A DNA stretch of 64,000 bases from Mycoplasma simbae ATCC 49888 (GTDB lineage: Bacteria > Bacillota_I > Bacilli_A > Mycoplasmatales > Metamycoplasmataceae), in the NCBI RefSeq assembly GCF_000702705.1, contig NZ_JNJG01000004.1:1-64000 (forward strand), read 5' to 3'. A model generated the notes under the pieces. The model saw only the letters and a program-made list of their open reading frames with translations. It made no database searches and had not been told where the DNA came from. Position numbers and translations under genes: made by a program. This document shows, one piece after another, positions 25,703 through 36,674 of the stretch (position 1 is its first letter; each line of letters opens with the position of its first letter).

Positions 25703-26569
25703 TTGTCACATACAGAATTAAAAAAACAAAAATCAGTGTGAAAACCTAGCTTAAAAAGCATTTTTTACTTTAGTGTTTATGATATAGTTTTATCTGCTAT
25801 CTTATTGAGTTTACATATAGTTGTTATGATGTTTGCTAAATTCACAATCTTAGCTGTAATTCCATTGCAACTTGAATTTATTTTATATATATTTTATGGC
25901 TTGATTTTAGGGCCTTTTAAAGGTTCATTGCTTTCAATTGTGGGCGATACAGTTGTATTATTAATCACTGGAACAATTGGAACATGATTTTACATTTATG
26001 CATTAATTCCGCCAGCTATCGCAATTGTTTCATGGCTATATTATTGAATGTTTAAATCAACCAAATATACACGTTTTATAGTCTCATACATCTTAATGCT
26101 TATTAGTTTTATTTTGGTAATTTGAGTATATGCTAAACACTCTGAAAACGATGGAACATTTAAACTGACCAAAAAAGTTTTTGCGCCTAAGGACATTATG
26201 ATTGTGTTAATGTTTGTGTATGCGTTCTTAGCTTTTGCACTTTCAACCACATTTTTAGGCTTATATATCAAGTTTAAAAATGAAAAATGAAATGACTACA
26301 TGATGGTTACTTCATTAATTCTTTTTGTTTCTGTTGTTTTTAGATGAGTAATAGGTCCAGTAGCTTTCATTGAATACTACAACTATTTTACAGCCCCAAA
26401 AAGTGGAAAATTAAAACATTATTCAATTGACTACATTGTTTTATTTGTCAAAATTGTAGTTAAAGATTTATTTGCTATCCCTATTTACATTGCGGTATTA
26501 GCACCAGTTTATAGTGCTGTTAAAATTATGGAATCACATTTTTCACTGAACAAAAATGTGCGTTATTAG
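25703..26569 (+). CDS. ECF-type transporter S component (vitamin-binding membrane protein), probable
   Basis: 288 residues with about six hydrophobic segments. The early part (LEFILYIFYGLILGPFKG followed by LLSIVGDTVVLL) resembles the membrane S components of energy-coupling-factor importers, where a G-P-x-x-G loop and a following G-D are common. S components bind one vitamin and share the EcfAA'T motor, which is not in this window. The substrate cannot be assigned; folate-type proteins look closest to me. The start is TTG at 25703: a very strong AAGGAGGTAA lies just before it and no ATG fits, giving a protein that begins MSHTELKKQKSVW. Oriented divergently from the phosphomutase gene. Confidence 0.65.
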
Positions 26570-26592
26570 TCAATATAGTATAAAATTAAAAC

Positions 26593-27009
26593 ATGAAATC
26601 GCGCAGAGATAACCGTATTGAAATAGTGAATGTGATTTATTCATGTGAATTGCTTGATTCATATGATTTAAAAAGTATTTTCCAAAATAATGAACATTTA
26701 AGTGTTGAGCAATTTAAACAAATAGAAAAAATAGCATTGAATTCAAAAATATTAACCAAAATTATTTCTAAATTCTTGGTTGATAAAACATGAGAACAAG
26801 AAAGTCCACTAGTTAGAGCTATCTTGTTGAATGCAACTTTTGAATTCTTTATTCTGGATCCAAAAATTGTAATTAATGAAGCTGTTGAAGTAACTAAAGA
26901 TTTCTTTGGCGAAGAGTTAAAACTTTACAAACACGTTAACAAAGTGCTTGATTCAATCTATAAATTCTTCGTGGCCAATGAAGCCTTAGTTCGTAAATAC
27001 ATGCAATAA
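26593..27009 (+). CDS. nusB: Transcription antitermination factor NusB
   Basis: 138 residues, the usual NusB length. NusB binds boxA RNA with NusE (S10) and promotes rRNA antitermination. The family pattern is visible: an N-terminal Arg-rich helix with an IVNVIYSCEL segment, WEQESPLVRAILLNATFEF in the middle, then INEAVEVTKDFFGEE and FVN-like HVNKVLDSIYKF at the end. It starts 23 bases after the S-component stop. There is no ribosome binding site; TATAAA at 26579-26584 lies 8 bases before the ATG, so it may be translated from a leaderless mRNA. Confidence 0.85.
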
Positions 27010-27014
27010 TATAA

Positions 27015-27045
27015 AAAAAGCGAAGTTGTTAAATTCGCTTTTTTG
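27015..27045. terminator. Bidirectional terminator between nusB and the azoreductase gene
   Basis: AAAAAGCGAA / TTCGCTTTTT, a 10-bp stem with a 9-base loop, flanked by an A-run on the left and a T-run on the right. It can end both converging transcripts. Confidence 0.8.
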
Positions 27046-27654
27046 TTATTTTTTCAATATTTTAGCAACAATTTTGTCTAATTGTGGATCAATTTCTTCC
27101 AAAATTTCTTCATGCGTTTGTTCACTTCTTGGGGCCACTTTAGTTCCAGCAACCAAAATTGTTTCAATTTTTTTAGCTCCTAAGAATTTAAAAGTACCTT
27201 TAAGGTTTTTAATAAAGTTACCAAATGGATATCAACCTTCTGGCGCTCCTTGAGTCCCAACGATAATAACTTTTAATTTGTCTAAAAGTCCAATTGAGCC
27301 ACCTTTTTCAGAATATTTATAGCTAAATGTTTTGTTTGCTACAGCAATTGCGTCAATAAAGTTTTTAATGCCTGCTGTATAGTTGAAGTTGGTCATTGGT
27401 GTTGACAAAATTAAGATGTCAGTATCATGTAATTTTTCAATTCACTCGTCTGAATTGGTTTTATCAAAAAATTCTGCAAAATTATTGGCCCCAAGCACAT
27501 TTTTATTAAATTCTGAATTCGCTGTATTTAGCACAGTTGCCATGGCCATTGGGTCCAATTTAATAATTTTTTTCATAATTTCAACATTGATTTTTTCAGA
27601 AAGTGAATTTTTATTCACTGTTCCTGCTACAGATAAAATTTTAACCGGTTTCAT
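27046..27654 (-). CDS. azoR: FMN-dependent NADH-azoreductase / flavodoxin-fold NAD(P)H dehydrogenase
   Basis: 202 residues, typical of the AcpD/AzoR family. These enzymes bind FMN and reduce quinones or azo compounds with NAD(P)H. The fold shows VKILSVAGTVNKNSLSEK at the N terminus (FMN phosphate loop), the central STPMTNFNYTAGIKNFID (family signature, cf. PMYNF..P..LK.wiD), and VGTQGAPEGWYPFG (the isoalloxazine-side loop). The start at 27654 is chosen for its AAAGAGGA; in-frame starts further upstream lack one. A TATAAT about 20 bases further upstream is a likely -10 box. Confidence 0.85.
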
Positions 27655-27738
27655 TCTTCCTCTTTTCATTATTATTATATAGCATATCAATTTAGCTTAA
27701 ATAATTTAAAGTTAATCTAAATTAATTATAATTAAGAA

Positions 27739-28440
27739 ATGAATTGAAATCTTGCACCAATCTCTAACCAAATGTTAATAGGAATTATAATCGGAGCCAG
27801 CTTAATGGGTTTGTTTTTTGTACTAACAATTAGCTTATTAATTTATTATTCACAACGTAAAAATCGCAAAAATACACAAGGTTTTGTGTTTGAAGAGCAA
27901 ATTTCACGCAGATTAGAGCATTTTGCTAAAAATAGCGAGTACAAATTTATTAAAGGGCAAAAATTTATCTATGCAGGTGAACAGCACTTTGAAATTGATG
28001 GTTTCTTGTACACAGACAAGTTCGCAATAATAGTTGAGGTCAAATATTTAAAAGGTACAATTTCGGGCCGTGTAGATGAAAAACAAATTAAATTGAGCAA
28101 TGGCAAAAAATCAAAAATGTTCCCTAACCCATTAATCCAAAATTTAAAACATATTGAACATTTCTACAAAATGTGTCAATTTAAATTGCCTATGTTTTCA
28201 ATGCTTGTTTTGCCTGCTAATACACAAGCAAATTTTGAAGGTCAAGCCAGCTGATCAATTGTTGTTAACGAAGATAAAATTGATGATGTATTAAAACAGC
28301 TCCCATTGGATTGTTCAGATCTAGAACCTATTGATCCAATAAAAATTAAAGCTATCAATGATATTGTTAAAGCACACAAGGTGGTAAGCTTAAAAGATTT
28401 AAGAAAATGGGAAAAAGGTATTAAAAATAATGCAAAATAA
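27739..28440 (+). CDS. NERD-domain protein, membrane anchored
   Basis: 233 residues. Residues ~12-33 form one membrane span; a basic stretch YSQRKNRKN follows. The NERD (nuclease-related) domain comes next: FEEQISRRL, then the catalytic-like pattern FEIDGFLYTD and IVEVKYLKG, which match the D...ExK geometry of PD-(D/E)xK folds. NERD proteins are presumed to act on nucleic acids but are mostly uncharacterised. The ATG at 27739 is preferred over the in-frame ATG at 27772 because TATAAT (27727-27732) ends six bases before it, giving another leaderless candidate. It overlaps the next gene by 11 bases, so the two are one unit. Confidence 0.78.
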
Positions 28441-29182
28441 GATAGTAGAAACTATTGAAGTAAACGGTGAAAAATTTAGTGTTTTTTATACAAATTTGCA
28501 TGGATTATCAGTCAATGTCATTCCTGAGCAAAAAGCTATTGTTGTGACAGGGAGTGATATTTATAAAGCTTGCTACAACTTAGATTTTATAACTAACAAG
28601 ATCATGAACAATTTAGCTAATTCTCAATACAATAAATTTGCCTACATATGTGCAGACGAAAATGCTAATATCCATCTTTACGGCAAGGTTTACAAGCAAA
28701 AATTCATCTATTCTAGAAATGTTAAAACTTCTTACAGTATTGACACCAAAAATATGGTTGTTACCTTTAATATGGATAACAGATATCAAAACGAAATTAA
28801 TAAACGTTTTAAAGAAATGATTCGTGTTTTAAGTGAAGGATTAGAGCTAGTTATTAGAAATATTCAAACCAGAATACAAAAAGATTTGCAAACGCCTTCA
28901 TTCGATATTAAATTAGGTAACTGGATTGGATTTTGAGGTAAATTTACACATGCTGTCAAAGCTAAAGACGTTAATTATCCTATTAAATACTCGACTTTAT
29001 TGCTAACTTTAAATAAAAAGCAAATCGAGTCGGTTGTTGCACATGAATTAACACACTATTTCTATCACAACCATAGCAAAGACTTCTATGCGAAGCTAAC
29101 TGCTTATATGCCTGAATACGAATCCTTACATGAACAACTTAAAAAAACATTGAGCTTAGTTGTACCTTCATTAAAGCAATAA
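28430..29182 (+). CDS. YgjP-like / SprT-like zinc metallopeptidase (DUF45)
   Basis: 250 residues. The C-terminal third carries VVAHELTHYFYHNHSKDFY with H205-E-L-T-H209 and a nearby H, the zinc-binding pattern of the YgjP-like metallopeptidase family. The N-terminal half is beta-rich, with the typical segment VVTGSDIYKACYNLDFITNKI. Its start lies inside the 3' end of the NERD gene, with AAAAAGG upstream in that coding region. Physiological substrates of this family are not established. It is predicted cytoplasmic: no signal peptide or membrane span. Confidence 0.75.
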
Positions 29183-29205
29183 AAAATTCGCTTCTGGCGA
29201 ATTTT
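29183..29205. terminator. Terminator between the metallopeptidase and mgtA genes
   Basis: AAAATTCGC / GCGAATTTT, a 9-bp stem with a 5-base loop, flanked by A and T runs. It fits the 23 bases between the stop codons of two converging genes. Confidence 0.8.
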
Positions 29206-29206
29206 C

Positions 29207-31912
29207 TTATAGCAATTCTTTATATTTTTTAATATAAATTCGTTTGACAATTAGTGTTAAGACAATGTAGAGAGCAATTAAACCAACTAACATTAAGAAG
29301 TATCATGGGTTTAGCGACGCTACTTTTAAAGCCCCATTTAATCAAGGAATGTATGGGCTAATTGTAATCACGATTGAACCTAAAATTGAAAATAGCAATA
29401 AAGGTGTAGCGGGACGAGATTGAATAAATGCTCGTTTTTCAGTACGAATAAAGTGAATAATTAAACTTTGAGTTCACATCGAGATAATGAATCAACCTGT
29501 TTGGAACAAGCCAATAAATTGAGGGTCATTAATTTGCAGATTTGGATAAAGTTGAGGAATGAACACAAAGCGTAATAGAATAAAGCCTAACACGTCCACA
29601 ATAGATGAAACCGGGCCAAATCAAAGCATGAAGCGTGAAATTGATTTAGGATTTCATTTACGCGGTTTGTGTAACAGTTCGGGATCAACATTGTCCCAAG
29701 GAATTGAACCACAAGCAATATCATAAACTAGGTTTAAAAATAGAATTTGTACAGCCATCATTGGCACAAAAGGAAGAATTAAAGCAGCACATAGAATACT
29801 GATTATGTTTCCAAAGTTACTTGCCACAGTCATTTTGATGTATTTATTCATGTTGGCGTAAGTTTTACGACCTTCAACTATTCCAGTTGCAAGCACGTTT
29901 AAGTCTTTTTCAAGCAAAATAATGTTTGCGCTTTCTTTAGCAATATCTACTGCTGTATCGACTGAAATAGACACATCAGCTACTTTCATTGCGGGAGCAT
30001 CATTGATACCATCACCCATGTAACCAACAACGTGACCCTTGTTTCTTAAAGCAATAATAATTTGGGCTTTTTGATCTGGCGATAATTTAGCAAAAATATT
30101 GTAGTGTTGCACTAAATCTTCAAGTTCAGTTGGGCTTAATCCTTCAAGATCTTTACCCAAAATAACTTTATCAGCAGGTAAACCTACCTGAGCGCAAATG
30201 GCTTTAGTAACTCTGGCATTGTCACCAGTTAGGATTTTAACTTCAACACCATGATCATGCAAGTTCTTGATTGCGCTAGCTGTAGATTCTTTTGGTGGGT
30301 CTAGAAAGGCTAAATAACCAATTAAAATCAAGTCCATTTCATCTTTAACACCAAATTTACCAACGTATGAAGCATCAACATCCTTACGAGCAACTGCGAT
30401 TACACGCATGCCAGCATCATTTAAAGAGTCAACATTTTGCAACACTTTATTAGCTAAAGTTTTGTCTAAAGGCTTAATTTCACCTTCAATTTCAATATGC
30501 GAACAAATTGAAATCATCTCTTCAACAGCACCTTTAGTAATTACTTGCACGTGCTGATTTTTATCCGCAACAATAACGCTCATACGTTTGCGTTCAAAGT
30601 CGAAAGGAATTTCATCAACTTTACGGTAGTGTGAATCAAGTAGACGCAATTGTTCATCGACTACACTTAATTCTTCAGTTTTTTCAATAATTGATAAGTC
30701 AAGCAGGTTTTTTAATCCAGTTTGGAAATAAGAGTTTAAAAAACCATAGCGAAGTACACGGTTGTTATCGTTACCTAACACATCTAAGTGACGTTCAAGC
30801 ACGATTTGGTCTAGAGTTAAAGTACCTGTTTTGTCAGTGCAAAACACATCCATTGCACCGAAGTTTTGAATAGAGTTTAAGCTTTTAATAATTGTTTTCT
30901 TTTTAGACATTGTAACAGCACCTTTTGCTAGAGTTGACGTTACAATCATTGGAAGCATTTCTGGCGTTAAACCAACAACAACAGAAATTGAGAATAACAA
31001 TGCGTCCAATCATTTTGAAGAATCACCAGCCACTTGGCCTTTGATACCGATAATAAAGAACACAATCGGCACTATCACAAACATAATTCTAATTAGCAGT
31101 TTTGAAATAGCAGAAATACCTTTTTCAAAATCTGTTTTAATAGGTTTTGCATTGATTTTTTGTACAACTTGGCCAATATAAGTTTGGTTTCCAGTTGCTA
31201 CAACTATAGCTTTAGCCGAGCCTGAAATAACGTTTGAACCCATGAAGGCTAAATTGTGGTAGTCAACAAGGTTATCATATTCATAATTGTTGACTAAATT
31301 CGCAAATTTTTCAATTGAATGGCTTTCACCAGTCAGCGAAGATTGAGATACGAATAAGTCTTTAGCGCTTAAAATTCTAACATCTGCTGGGATAATGTCA
31401 CCGGCTGCTAAGGATACAATATCGCCAACCACTACTTTTTCAAGCGGAATTTCATAAAACACGCCATTACGCTGGACTCTGGCAGTTGTGGAAATCATAT
31501 TGATTAATTTTTCCGAAGAAGCAGAAGAACGAATTTCTTCAACAAGGTGCAATACTCCACTTAGCACAACCATTGTTAAGATTATAATCATGGTGGCAGG
31601 TTCAGCACTTTCACCTTTAGTTAAAGGCAAAATTACGTCCGTAACCATTGAAACAAGGCTTAATACAATTAAAATGATTGAAAAAGGATTGAAAAATGAA
31701 GAAACAATCTTATTTCACAGTGTGTTGCTTGATTTTTTGTCAAGTTTGTTGGTTCCATATTGTTCTTGATTTTGCTCAAGGATTTCATCTGTTTCAATTC
31801 CTTTAGCAGATGAGTGAAATTGATCATAAAGCTCACTGGCACTCGAATACGCTGCTAAACGCATACGTTGTTTAATTTCGTCGCTTGAAAATGTTTGTTT
31901 TTTCTTTGCCAT
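29207..31912 (-). CDS. mgtA: Magnesium-transporting P-type ATPase
   Basis: 901 residues, the MgtA/MgtB length (type IIIB P-type ATPase). It imports Mg2+ at the cost of ATP. Motifs in order: actuator loop SLTGES, the phosphorylation site CTDKTGT with D360, the nucleotide-binding KGAVEE, then TGDN and the hinge [15 protein letters not shown] in the membrane span before DKTGT is the MgtA form of the P-type PExx(P) motif. About ten membrane spans are expected. The start at 31912 has GGAGGTC five bases upstream; a TTG further upstream would overlap that site. Only ~145 bases separate it from the divergent peptidase gene, too few for a known Mg riboswitch, and I see none. Confidence 0.93.
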
Positions 31913-32057
31913 AGTGACCTCCAAATAATATTTAATATTATATTGAATTTAATAATTATTTGAAACATTGAAACAATAAAGCAATGTGCAAAATAGTACT
32001 TATTTAATTATTATCGAAGCTAAAAAATAATAAAATTTATAGCATTAAGGAGATATT

Positions 32058-33143
32058 ATGAGCAAATTTGAAAAAGTAGCAAAACGTTTAAAAGAATATA
32101 TGGCTATTGAAGCTATGAGTAGATATGAAGAACCTGTTGCACAAGCATTGAAAAAAAACATTCAATCAGATAGACTTGAATTTAGTAGAGATGGCTTTGG
32201 TTCATTGATCATTACAAATAAAAACACAGATCCTAAAGCACCAGTTATTATGATTGCTGCACACATGGATGAAGTGGGTTATTTTGTAAGAAACATTGAA
32301 GATAACGGTAATTTATTGGTGGCGCCAGTAGGTGGCATTTGACCTGTTACAGTTATTGGAACTAAATGTAAAGTTGTTACAAACCGTGACAATAAAGAAA
32401 TTTTTGGTATTTTTGGCCACACATCAATTCACATTTTAGAAAGTGAAAAAGTTTCAAAAGCACCAACAAATAAGGAACTTTATGTTGACTGTGGTTTCAA
32501 ATCAAAACAAGAAGCAATTGATTTTGGAATTGAAGCAGGGGATAGAGTTTACATGTCGGGTGAAGCTATTGACATGCCAAACGATTTAATCGCAGGTAAA
32601 TCAATGGATAATAGAGCTGGAGTTACTGTAATTGACTTTTTAGCTAACAACATTAAAGATTTGGACTTGCCAAATAAAACATATATTGTTGGTACAGTTC
32701 AAGAAGAAGTTGGTTTAAGAGGAGCTCAAACCTCAACATCATTGATCAATGCAGACGTTGCCATTGCTATTGATACATGTGCAAGCCACGACACAACAGG
32801 TGTTATTAAAGGCGGTACAAAATTAGGTGATGGTGTTGCTTTACTAGTTAAAGATGGTGGTTTATTGACCAATCCTAAATTTAGTGAAATGTTGATGTCA
32901 CTAGCACGTAAACACAACATCCCAGCATATAAATACATTTCAGAAGGTGGTGGTAACGATGCGACTGCTCTTCAATATGGTAAAGGTGGTGTGCCAGCAA
33001 TTACATTCTCATTACCACAACGTTACTTGCACTCTCCAATTGGGGTTTGTTCACTAGTTGACATTCAAGCTGCTATTGACTTAGCAACAGAATTTGTTAA
33101 ATTCTTCAACGCTGAAAAAGCAGCTGAACTTAAACATAAATAA
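32058..33143 (+). CDS. M42-family glutamyl/leucyl aminopeptidase
   Basis: 361 residues, a cytosolic dinuclear metal aminopeptidase that forms dodecameric shells in other bacteria. Metal ligands and the catalytic pair follow the M42 pattern: AAHMDEVGYF (H69, D71), GKSMDNRAG (D184), TVQEEVGLRGA (E216/E217), AIAIDTC, and a C-terminal HSPIGVCSLVD giving the last His. The ribosome binding site is AAGGAGAT. It would complete hydrolysis of peptides delivered by Opp and trimmed by PepF. Monocistronic: own start region and terminator. Confidence 0.93.
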
Positions 33144-33148
33144 AAACG

Positions 33149-33180
33149 AAAATAACACGCCGCAACGTGTTATTTTTTTG
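33149..33180 (+). terminator. Terminator of the M42 peptidase gene
   Basis: AAAATAACACG pairs with CGTGTTATTTT around a 6-base loop, followed by TTTG and more T-rich sequence. Confidence 0.85.
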
Positions 33181-33195
33181 TATTTTTATTGATTT

Positions 33196-34401
33196 TTACT
33201 CAATTTTTTGCAAAATTCCCTTATTTTCAAACTTTGCAGTTCCGGGTTTAAATATTAATTGTGCTAGTTCAGGATAATCACTAAACGGGTTTCTTAAGCC
33301 AGAATAAAATTTTGCTATTTGATTGTTTCGATCAATATCAAAGCTATCTATATTATCACTTTCATTTCAACTTAAATATCAATTTAAGTATTGATTGTCA
33401 AAGTAAGGAAACATATCGCTGTATACATTTTGTGATGCTATAGCTTTATCAAAATGCGTGATTAGAAAATAAAAGTAAGCTCGTGCAATATCGCCTTTAA
33501 ATAAGTTAGTGGGTTCAACATATTCATCACCTATTTTTGTTCCATTTTGTGTTATTTTGGTTGGGTTTTCAACTGAACCAAACGGTGTATTGCCTCTTAA
33601 ATTATTAATAAATTTATCGCTTGGCCAAACAAAGTGTGCATCAGTGCCGATCACTGGATCTTTATCAAATCAAGATTGGGGGATAAGGTGCTCACGATTA
33701 TAGATATAACCTTCTTTATTTGGAGTATTTCCTAACGGCTCACCGTTTTGCTCGAATATATCTTTGCCCTCATGATTGTTGAAATTGAAATTATATAAAT
33801 CAGTTTTTTGGTCTATTTCTGAGTAAATATCAATAATTTTTTGGTCATTATCAAAATATTTGTCAACAAAAGCGTGTTTATATATTGTATATAATTCACC
33901 ATAACGATTTTCTTTAGGTTGCGAGATATTAAGTTGTCAGTATTGTTGTTGTTTTTGTTTTAGAGCATTAAACAAATCAAGTCCGCTTAAACCCTCCAAG
34001 CCGTCATAATAATTACTGTTAACGTAAAATAATTTTTTACCTTTTCAACTATAAAATGAGTCTTTTGGAATATATTTGATATCTAAAACTTGTTTAAATT
34101 CATCACTTACATAATTAGTGATTGTGTCCCTTAGAATATAGGTTAACTCAATTTTGTTCCCTATTGGTTTAATGGATTTAGCTTTAATCTGGGTATATAA
34201 GTCTGAACCATCTATTTTAATATATTTTTCACTCATAAACTGAGCAAGGGTAGTCTCTTCAGAAACAGAGCTAGCAATTGGGCTAATTTTAATATTTTTT
34301 GCCCTTTGATTCATTTTTTCATTATTTGCATTATAACCACACGACACAGTAGTCAAAACACTTAAAGGAAGCAATGGCAACATTCAAATTTTTTTATTCA
34401 T
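33196..34401 (-). CDS. Surface lipoprotein with an endonuclease I domain
   Basis: 401 residues. The signal peptide ends in the lipobox TTVSC, predicting an exported, lipid-anchored protein. The C-terminal half matches the endonuclease I (EndA/Vvn) family: EHLIPQSWF, TDAHFVWPSD, NNLRGNTPFG, and EPTNLFKGDIARAYFYF. These correspond to the His-metal finger active site and the conserved RGN and GD-AR segments. Such nucleases degrade host or environmental DNA to supply nucleotides, which mycoplasmas cannot make de novo. GGAGGCG precedes the start, which overlaps the 3' end of the upstream lipoprotein gene by 8 bases. Confidence 0.85.
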
Positions 34402-35047
34402 TTTCGCCTCCAGAATAACTTGGAAATAATATTTTATAAACAAAATTGCTATATTTAAAACCAGTTTTATTGTCTTTTACATCAAAAAACACAGATGCTT
34501 GGCGAGTAGAATCATCAGCTTTGTAAGATTGAACTTCAAGATTGAATCGTATATACTCATCTTCACTAAATTTTGATTGATTGTAATCTACTATCACGTC
34601 TGTAAGTTGAAAATCAGAAGGATTAGTGTATTTTAAATATTGATTGTCTTCACCTGTATATCCTTTTAGACCAAATGTCAATTTATCAAGAATGGTATCT
34701 ACATCAAAATCGCTTTTTGCAAAACCGCTAAATTCAATAATTGCAGTGTCTGTTTGACTATTTTTATTTGTGGCACTAACATAAACGCGAACAACGCCCT
34801 TGATATCATTTAGCTCAACTTGATCAATCACTAGATTAGTAAAATAATCAGAAATTGATTTTACCTTTATGTCTGTAATACCAATTGAAGAAGGCAAAAT
34901 ATTGACTTTGTTATTGGCGTTTATATTCGCGATGTCTACACGCACATTTTCTGATAGTTTAGACTCAGTTTTAGCGCAACTAATTACACTAAAAGGAAGC
35001 ATTAAACTCGTTAATGTTAAAGTCTTGAAAAACATTTTTTTATTCAT
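34394..35047 (-). CDS. Lipoprotein of unknown function, coupled to the nuclease gene
   Basis: 217 residues with the lipobox FSVISC (Cys24). The rest is beta-rich with Asp/Ser/Lys-rich turns and no motif I recognise (segments such as FTNLVIDQVELNDIKG). The start has CGGAGA. Its last bases overlap the endonuclease start, so both are expected from one transcript and in fixed ratio. A DNA-capturing or nuclease-inhibiting partner role is possible but only by position. Confidence 0.7.
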   Translation of the reverse strand: MNKKMFFKTLTLTSLMLPFSVISCAKTESKLSENVRVDIANINANNKVNILPSSIGITDIKVKSISDYFTNLVIDQVELNDIKGVVRVYVSATNKNSQTDTAIIEFSGFAKSDFDVDTILDKLTFGLKGYTGEDNQYLKYTNPSDFQLTDVIVDYNQSKFSEDEYIRFNLEVQSYKADDSTRQASVFFDVKDNKTGFKYSNFVYKILFPSYSGGENE

Positions 35048-35089
35048 ATATTCTCCGTAAGTTTTATTTTACACGATTGAGTAAAAGTG

Positions 35090-35118
35090 TATAAAAATAG
35101 TTCGCATTTGCGAACTAT
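35090..35118 (-). terminator. Terminator of the pot operon
   Basis: ATAGTTCGCA / TGCGAACTAT, a perfect 10-bp stem with a two-base loop, followed on the minus strand by TTTTTAT. It starts 6 bases after the stop codon of the PotD-position gene. Confidence 0.85.
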
Positions 35119-35123
35119 AAAGA

Positions 35124-36674
35124 TTATTTTTTGGTTTTTTGGTTTCAATATGTTGTCAAGTTAGTTTGTGTTTTTTGGTCAGTAGGTACAATTCCAACGT
35201 GTTTTACATTGTAGCTAAATAGAACCTGGTTTGTAACTGGGTCAACAATATTGTAGGTTGGTTGGATTTCATATAGCTGTTTAGCGTATTCTGCTTCATA
35301 AGGAGTTAAATCATTAAAAATGTTGTTCAATGCGTACTCGTAAAGCACTTTGAATGCAGGTGTATATGAAACATAGTTAAAGTTTTCAAACGCTGGTAAA
35401 GCTTCCACTTGTTCAGATGATAAATGTGCTCAAGAATTTTGTTGTAAACCGTCTAGAAAGGCAGCTTTAGCTGTTTCAAGAACACGGTCATATTCAGATT
35501 CTTTAACGTTATCACTGTGGGCGATAACTAAACCATCAATCAATAGTAGGTTTGATTTTGGACGCAAGAATCTAATTGTTCCATCAATTACACTTTCAAT
35601 GTTATCTGATGAAAAGTATGCGTCAGTTGCGTCACCATTATAAAGAATACCAGCTTGAACGTTTGATTGATCACTAATTAAGTTGGTTAATAATAATTGC
35701 CCATCACCTAGCAGTTGCACTGAAGGATCGGTTAAACCTGCTCCGATACCGTCTTCAATTAGTTTAGAGAAGTTGTCAATTAAACGTTTGTATAAATCTG
35801 GTTCTTCAGCTGTATTTGCATTACCGGTAATAAAGCTATCATCGTATGTGCTTTCATTGTCATATTCATATGCGGAACCATAAATCATGTTATCACGAAC
35901 AGCATCAGTCATTTCTCAACGTGTATAACCTGAGTTTTTTAATGCTCTTAAAATGTCCACTAATCTAGCTTCTTTTTCAGTAGCAATTTTGTCTTTGTTG
36001 AAGCCATCGTTAAATAATCTATTTAATACTTTTTGATCAGCTTGGTAAAGTTTTGCACGGCCTTCTTCAGTTGAAAAGTCAACACCTTCAAGGCTTTTTT
36101 CAACTTTAACTGGGTTGTAAGCTACAACCATGTCTTGAGTAAAGTAAGGAATAAAATAATCGTATAAGTGTCTTGCTTGACCATCTTCTCAAGGCTTGTT
36201 GTTGTAGTCAGTTTGAAGCACTTTATCGTATGAGGTTAAGTGATTTCACACTAAATCTGTGTAAAGATTTTTTTGTAGCTCACGGTATTGAGGTAAATTA
36301 CGATATTCTTCGTATTTTTTACCTTGGGCTCATTCAGGTGTTTGTTCTACAAATAATTTTAAGTAGTCAATTTCTTTTAATTGTCCACGTCTAATTAATT
36401 GTACAGCTTGAGCGTCTGAACCAATACCTGCCAATGCTTTTCTAGTAAGAATAGCTTTAGTGAATTCGTTGATTGTTTCGAATTCTTTGTAGTCATAATT
36501 TTGGCTAACTGTATCAATAGCTAATTCTGACATGTATGATTTATAGTTATAAAAAGTTGGTTTGAAAGGTTTATTGAATTTGTATGTTAGTGCAGCAGCT
36601 GCTGCTCCAGCAACACCAATCACACCAGCAGCTAAAGCAACTTTTTTGACGATTAATTTGGTTTTATTATTCAT
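35124..36674 (-). CDS. potD: Solute-binding protein of the spermidine/putrescine transporter (PotD position)
   Basis: 516 residues, longer than the ~350-residue PotD of walled bacteria. The N terminus KLIVKKVALAAGVIGVAGAA is one hydrophobic span with no lipobox Cys, so it is probably held by an uncleaved signal anchor rather than a lipid. I assign it from position only: it follows potC with an 8-base overlap and ends the operon. The fold motif cannot be confirmed by eye. The sequence around DFSTEEGRAKLYQADQKVLN and the FVEQTPEW segment are unfamiliar. Ligand unknown, polyamine by context. Confidence 0.6.

Noticed and set aside
27739-28440. Start of the NERD protein at the in-frame ATG 27772
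   Set aside because: The ATG at 27739 fits the TATAAT spacing seen for other leaderless genes and adds a plausible N terminus; 27772 has neither a ribosome binding site nor a suitable promoter.
31925-32057. Magnesium riboswitch upstream of mgtA
   Set aside because: Only ~145 bases lie between mgtA and the divergent peptidase gene, very AT-rich, with no M-box or YkoK-like core.
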